Source of the DNA: an uncultured Sutterella sp.
GTDB taxonomy: Bacteria; Pseudomonadota; Gammaproteobacteria; Burkholderiales; Burkholderiaceae_F
NCBI GenBank assembly: GCA_937943605.1
Contig: CALEAW010000021.1
Coordinates: 1 to 16,403, forward strand
Direction of reading: 5' to 3'
Length of the DNA stretch: 16,403 nt
The position numbers were made by a program, and so were the translations under genes. This document shows positions 14,300 to 16,403 of the stretch, in pieces (the first letter of the stretch is position 1; each line of letters opens with the position of its first letter). The notes below the pieces were generated by a model. That model did no database searches and had not been told where the DNA came from. It saw only the letters and a list, made by a program, of their open reading frames with translations.

Positions 14300-15673
14300 T
14301 TAGTTCTTCAGCGAATGTATCGGTGCAGGAATACGACCACCGAGCTTCACGAAGCCTGACGCATCGCCACCAGGTACTCGAATAATAGCAGCCTCACCCA
14401 AGAGGCCACCAAAGACCGCCTTATCACCCACACCCTTTCCAGGCACAGGAATAATGCGAACCGCCGTCGTCTTCGCATTGATCATACCAATCGCCATTTC
14501 ATCCGCGATCATGCCCGAAATCGTCGCTGCAGACGTATCGCCAGGAATGGCAATCATATCGAGTCCCACCGAGCACACACTTGTCATCGCTTCGAGTTTT
14601 TCAAGCGTGAGTGCGCCACTACGGGCAGCTGCTTCAATCGCACTATCTTCAGAAACAGGAATAAAGGCACCAGAAAGACCACCCACGTGAGACGAGGCAA
14701 AGACGCCCCCCTTTTTCACCGCATCGTTCAACATGGCAAGAATTGCCGTCGTACCTGGTGCACCAATCGACGAGAGCCCCATCGTTTGGAAGATTTCACC
14801 CACGCTATCCCCCACCGCCGGGGTCGGCGCTAACGAAAGGTCAGCCACACCAAACGGAAGATTCAAGCGCTTTGCGACCTCATTTCCGATGATTTCGCCC
14901 ACACGCGTTACCTTGTACGCCGTGTGTTTAATGACTTCTGCAGCGTCCGTAATCGTCAGGTAGTCACCCTTGGCATCAAAAGCACGATCCAAAGCCTTCT
15001 TGACGACACCTGGACCAGACACCCCCACATTAATGACAACATCAGGCTCACCAACCCCTAAATAGGCACCAGCCATGAACGGGACATCTTGTGGAATATT
15101 GCAAAAGACCACTAACTTTGCACAACCAATCGCATCGCGCTCGGCAGTTGCTTGCGCCACATCGAGAATGCGTTCCCCCATGAGTTTCACGGCATCCATA
15201 TTGATACCCGCTTTGGTCGAACCCACATTAATCGACGAGCAAATACGATCCGTCGTCGCCAAAGCTTCTGGGAGCGCATCAATCAAATGACGCTCGCCGG
15301 GCGTCATACCTTTTTCGACCAAGGCACCAAAGCCACCAATAAAGTCCACGCCAACGTCTTTGGCGCATTCATCGAGGACGCGACAAGCGTCCACCATTTG
15401 GTCACGGTTAAAAGCGGCACACACCGTCCCGATAGGGCTCACCGAAATACGCTTATTGACAACAGGAATCCCATAGCGATCCCCGACGATGTCACAAGTT
15501 TCAACGAGTTTTTCTGCGTTACGCAGAATCTTGCTACGCACCTTATAAGCGAACGTATCAAAATCGTGACTCGCACAATCAAATAAATTGATGCCCATCG
15601 TCACCGTGCGCACGTCCAGGTGCTCACTACGCAACATATTGAGAGTAGAGAGTACTTCGCGATCAGTCAACAT
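14300..15673 (-). CDS. PFL-like protein, UPF0210/DUF711 family
   Basis: This 457-residue protein matches the UPF0210 (DUF711) family, usually about 450 residues and cytoplasmic, whose fold resembles pyruvate formate-lyase. No reaction is established for it. Typical parts visible are LRSEHLDVRTVTMGINLFDC near the N-terminus, GDRYGIPVVNKRISVSPIG (about 65-83), VNVGVSGPGVVKKAL in the middle and FGGLLGEAAIIRVP near the end. I see no glycyl-radical RVxG-type motif, so calling it a formate-lyase would be wrong. The ATG at 15673 has AAGGA about 10 bases upstream and lies 20 bases after the ACT-domain gene. The pairing with an ACT protein is conserved for this family and suggests amino-acid-responsive control (inference). 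Confidence 0.9.
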   Translation of the reverse strand: MLTDREVLSTLNMLRSEHLDVRTVTMGINLFDCASHDFDTFAYKVRSKILRNAEKLVETCDIVGDRYGIPVVNKRISVSPIGTVCAAFNRDQMVDACRVLDECAKDVGVDFIGGFGALVEKGMTPGERHLIDALPEALATTDRICSSINVGSTKAGINMDAVKLMGERILDVAQATAERDAIGCAKLVVFCNIPQDVPFMAGAYLGVGEPDVVINVGVSGPGVVKKALDRAFDAKGDYLTITDAAEVIKHTAYKVTRVGEIIGNEVAKRLNLPFGVADLSLAPTPAVGDSVGEIFQTMGLSSIGAPGTTAILAMLNDAVKKGGVFASSHVGGLSGAFIPVSEDSAIEAAARSGALTLEKLEAMTSVCSVGLDMIAIPGDTSAATISGMIADEMAIGMINAKTTAVRIIPVPGKGVGDKAVFGGLLGEAAIIRVPGGDASGFVKLGGRIPAPIHSLKN

Positions 15674-15693
15674 GATCTAGGTTCCTTACGTTA

Positions 15694-16257
15694 TTAGTCC
15701 ACACGTACGCGGTGAATCGCTTCAAAAATCGCCGCATGTTGCATATTCATGCGTAAGCCCATCGCTTTCGCGCGTTCCCCCATCACACGATGTAATGCGC
15801 GAGTGTCTACCGAATTCGGCACAACGACCTCAAAGACCTGAAGACTTTGATCGTTTTCAATGCGGAAAGCCTTCAAACTTTCGACGTTGATCGACTGCTC
15901 AGCACAAATTCGGGCAAAAGTCCCAATGATGTCATTACGGTCAGGTCCCCAGACACTGATCACAAAAGGCTCGCCTTCAATGACTTGGGACGCCTTAGGT
16001 GCTTCATAGTCACGAATCGAGACGCTTAAATGAAATTTCTTGGCCTGAAATGCCGTACGAAGCTCCAAAACGACATGGTCGTTATCGAGAGTTTCGGGCT
16101 TATTGACGAGATAGATGGAAGTGAACTGATGGCGAAGCGTCGTTTGGGTCATCTGCTCAATATTGCAGTCGAGACGCGTTAAGGTCTCAGCCGTTGCCGC
16201 CACGACACCCGGCTGATCTAGGCCGATCACGGCCACCAGAATGTCTTTTGTCGTCAT
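15694..16257 (-). CDS. Two-ACT-domain protein, GcvR-like
   Basis: The 187-residue product is made of two ACT domains, about residues 5-78 (GLDQPGVVAATAETL) and 97-175 (GPDRNDIIGTFARICAE). ACT domains bind amino acids and control partners. The size and double-ACT layout resemble GcvR, the glycine-cleavage antiactivator, while the companion of UPF0210 in many bacteria is a single-ACT protein (UPF0237). No DNA-binding domain is present. I start at the ATG at 16257 (MTTKDILVAV), preceded by GAGG 9 bases upstream; an in-frame ATG at 16296 lacks such a site and lies in the structured leader. Two stop codons occur in tandem (TAATAA). It is the first gene of an operon with the PFL-like gene. Confidence 0.88.
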   Translation of the reverse strand: MTTKDILVAVIGLDQPGVVAATAETLTRLDCNIEQMTQTTLRHQFTSIYLVNKPETLDNDHVVLELRTAFQAKKFHLSVSIRDYEAPKASQVIEGEPFVISVWGPDRNDIIGTFARICAEQSINVESLKAFRIENDQSLQVFEVVVPNSVDTRALHRVMGERAKAMGLRMNMQHAAIFEAIHRVRVD

Positions 16258-16388
16258 AGTGTATGCCTCAAGATAAACGTTTGAAGGCGTCTTCAATGAA
16301 GAAGACCTATCCTTTCAGCAAAATCTCGCCTGGAACCCTCGCCTCTGAGAGGAAAGGCGGGGAAGCGTTATTTTCTCCTAGAAGTATA
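16258..16388 (-). promoter_or_regulatory. Promoter and structured leader of ACT-PFL operon
   Basis: On the minus strand a -10 box TATACT lies at 16388-16383; its -35 would lie at or beyond the window edge. The following roughly 120 bases hold a perfect GTCTTC/GAAGAC hairpin (6-base loop, around 16286-16303), a CGCCT/AGGCG stem and a repeated GGCGAG. There is no leader ORF with an ATG. It does not match any riboswitch consensus I can recall, including glycine and ZTP. Confidence 0.45.
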
Positions 16389-16403
16389 ATTGAGTGTAAT
16401 GCA

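Noticed and set aside
11999..16296. Mobile element carrying the autotransporter and ACT-PFL genes
   Set aside because: No transposase, integrase, terminal inverted repeats or target duplications are visible in the window.
16258..16380. Glycine riboswitch upstream of the ACT gene
   Set aside because: CTCTCAG and GCTGAAAGG recall parts of the glycine aptamer, but the order and the CCGAAGG and CAGGCAAAAGGAC cores are missing.

Overview
The window looks like a chromosomal segment of a host-associated betaproteobacterium of the order Burkholderiales, most likely Sutterellaceae (Sutterella/Parasutterella-like). I base this on the gene order relA - tRNA-Val - thrS - infC - rpmI - rplT ... pheS - pheT - ihfA - tRNA-Pro, on the protein sequences, and on an unrelated-looking autotransporter of the kind common in that family. 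No database search was possible, so the taxonomic call is inference. Every gene I can support lies on the minus strand; the long plus-strand ORFs are antisense shadows.

Layout in transcription order (right to left). (1) 16403-14237: a structured leader, a two-ACT-domain regulator-like protein and a PFL-like (UPF0210/DUF711) protein form a two-gene operon ending in a strong terminator. (2) 14119-11999: a 706-residue autotransporter with signal peptide, short passenger and C-terminal beta-barrel. (3) 11868-9696: relA, a monofunctional (p)ppGpp synthetase, with its own terminator. (4) 9631-6032: a strong promoter drives tRNA-Val(GAC), followed by a probable threonine attenuator, thrS, infC (start codon apparently AUA), rpmI and rplT, ending in a strong terminator. 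(5) 5709-4508: a YjiH/YjiG-like membrane protein pair, translationally coupled. (6) 4473-286: pheS, pheT and an unusual ihfA, behind a long structured leader. (7) 253-94: tRNA-Pro(GGG) with its own promoter and terminator.

Most of the genes belong to translation and the stringent response: two aminoacyl-tRNA synthetases, IF3, L35, L20, two tRNAs, RelA and a DNA-bending protein. The most interesting observation is in the 170 bases between tRNA-Val and thrS. A 14-codon ORF with three consecutive ACA threonine codons is followed by mutually exclusive RNA pairings and an intrinsic terminator ending 24 bases before the thrS start. This is the full architecture of a ribosome-mediated threonine attenuator on the threonyl-tRNA synthetase gene. 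Second are the ihfA product, which has Leu in place of the DNA-intercalating Pro and carries extra tails at both ends, and the yjiH-yjiG pair, which splits the usual rplT-pheST junction.
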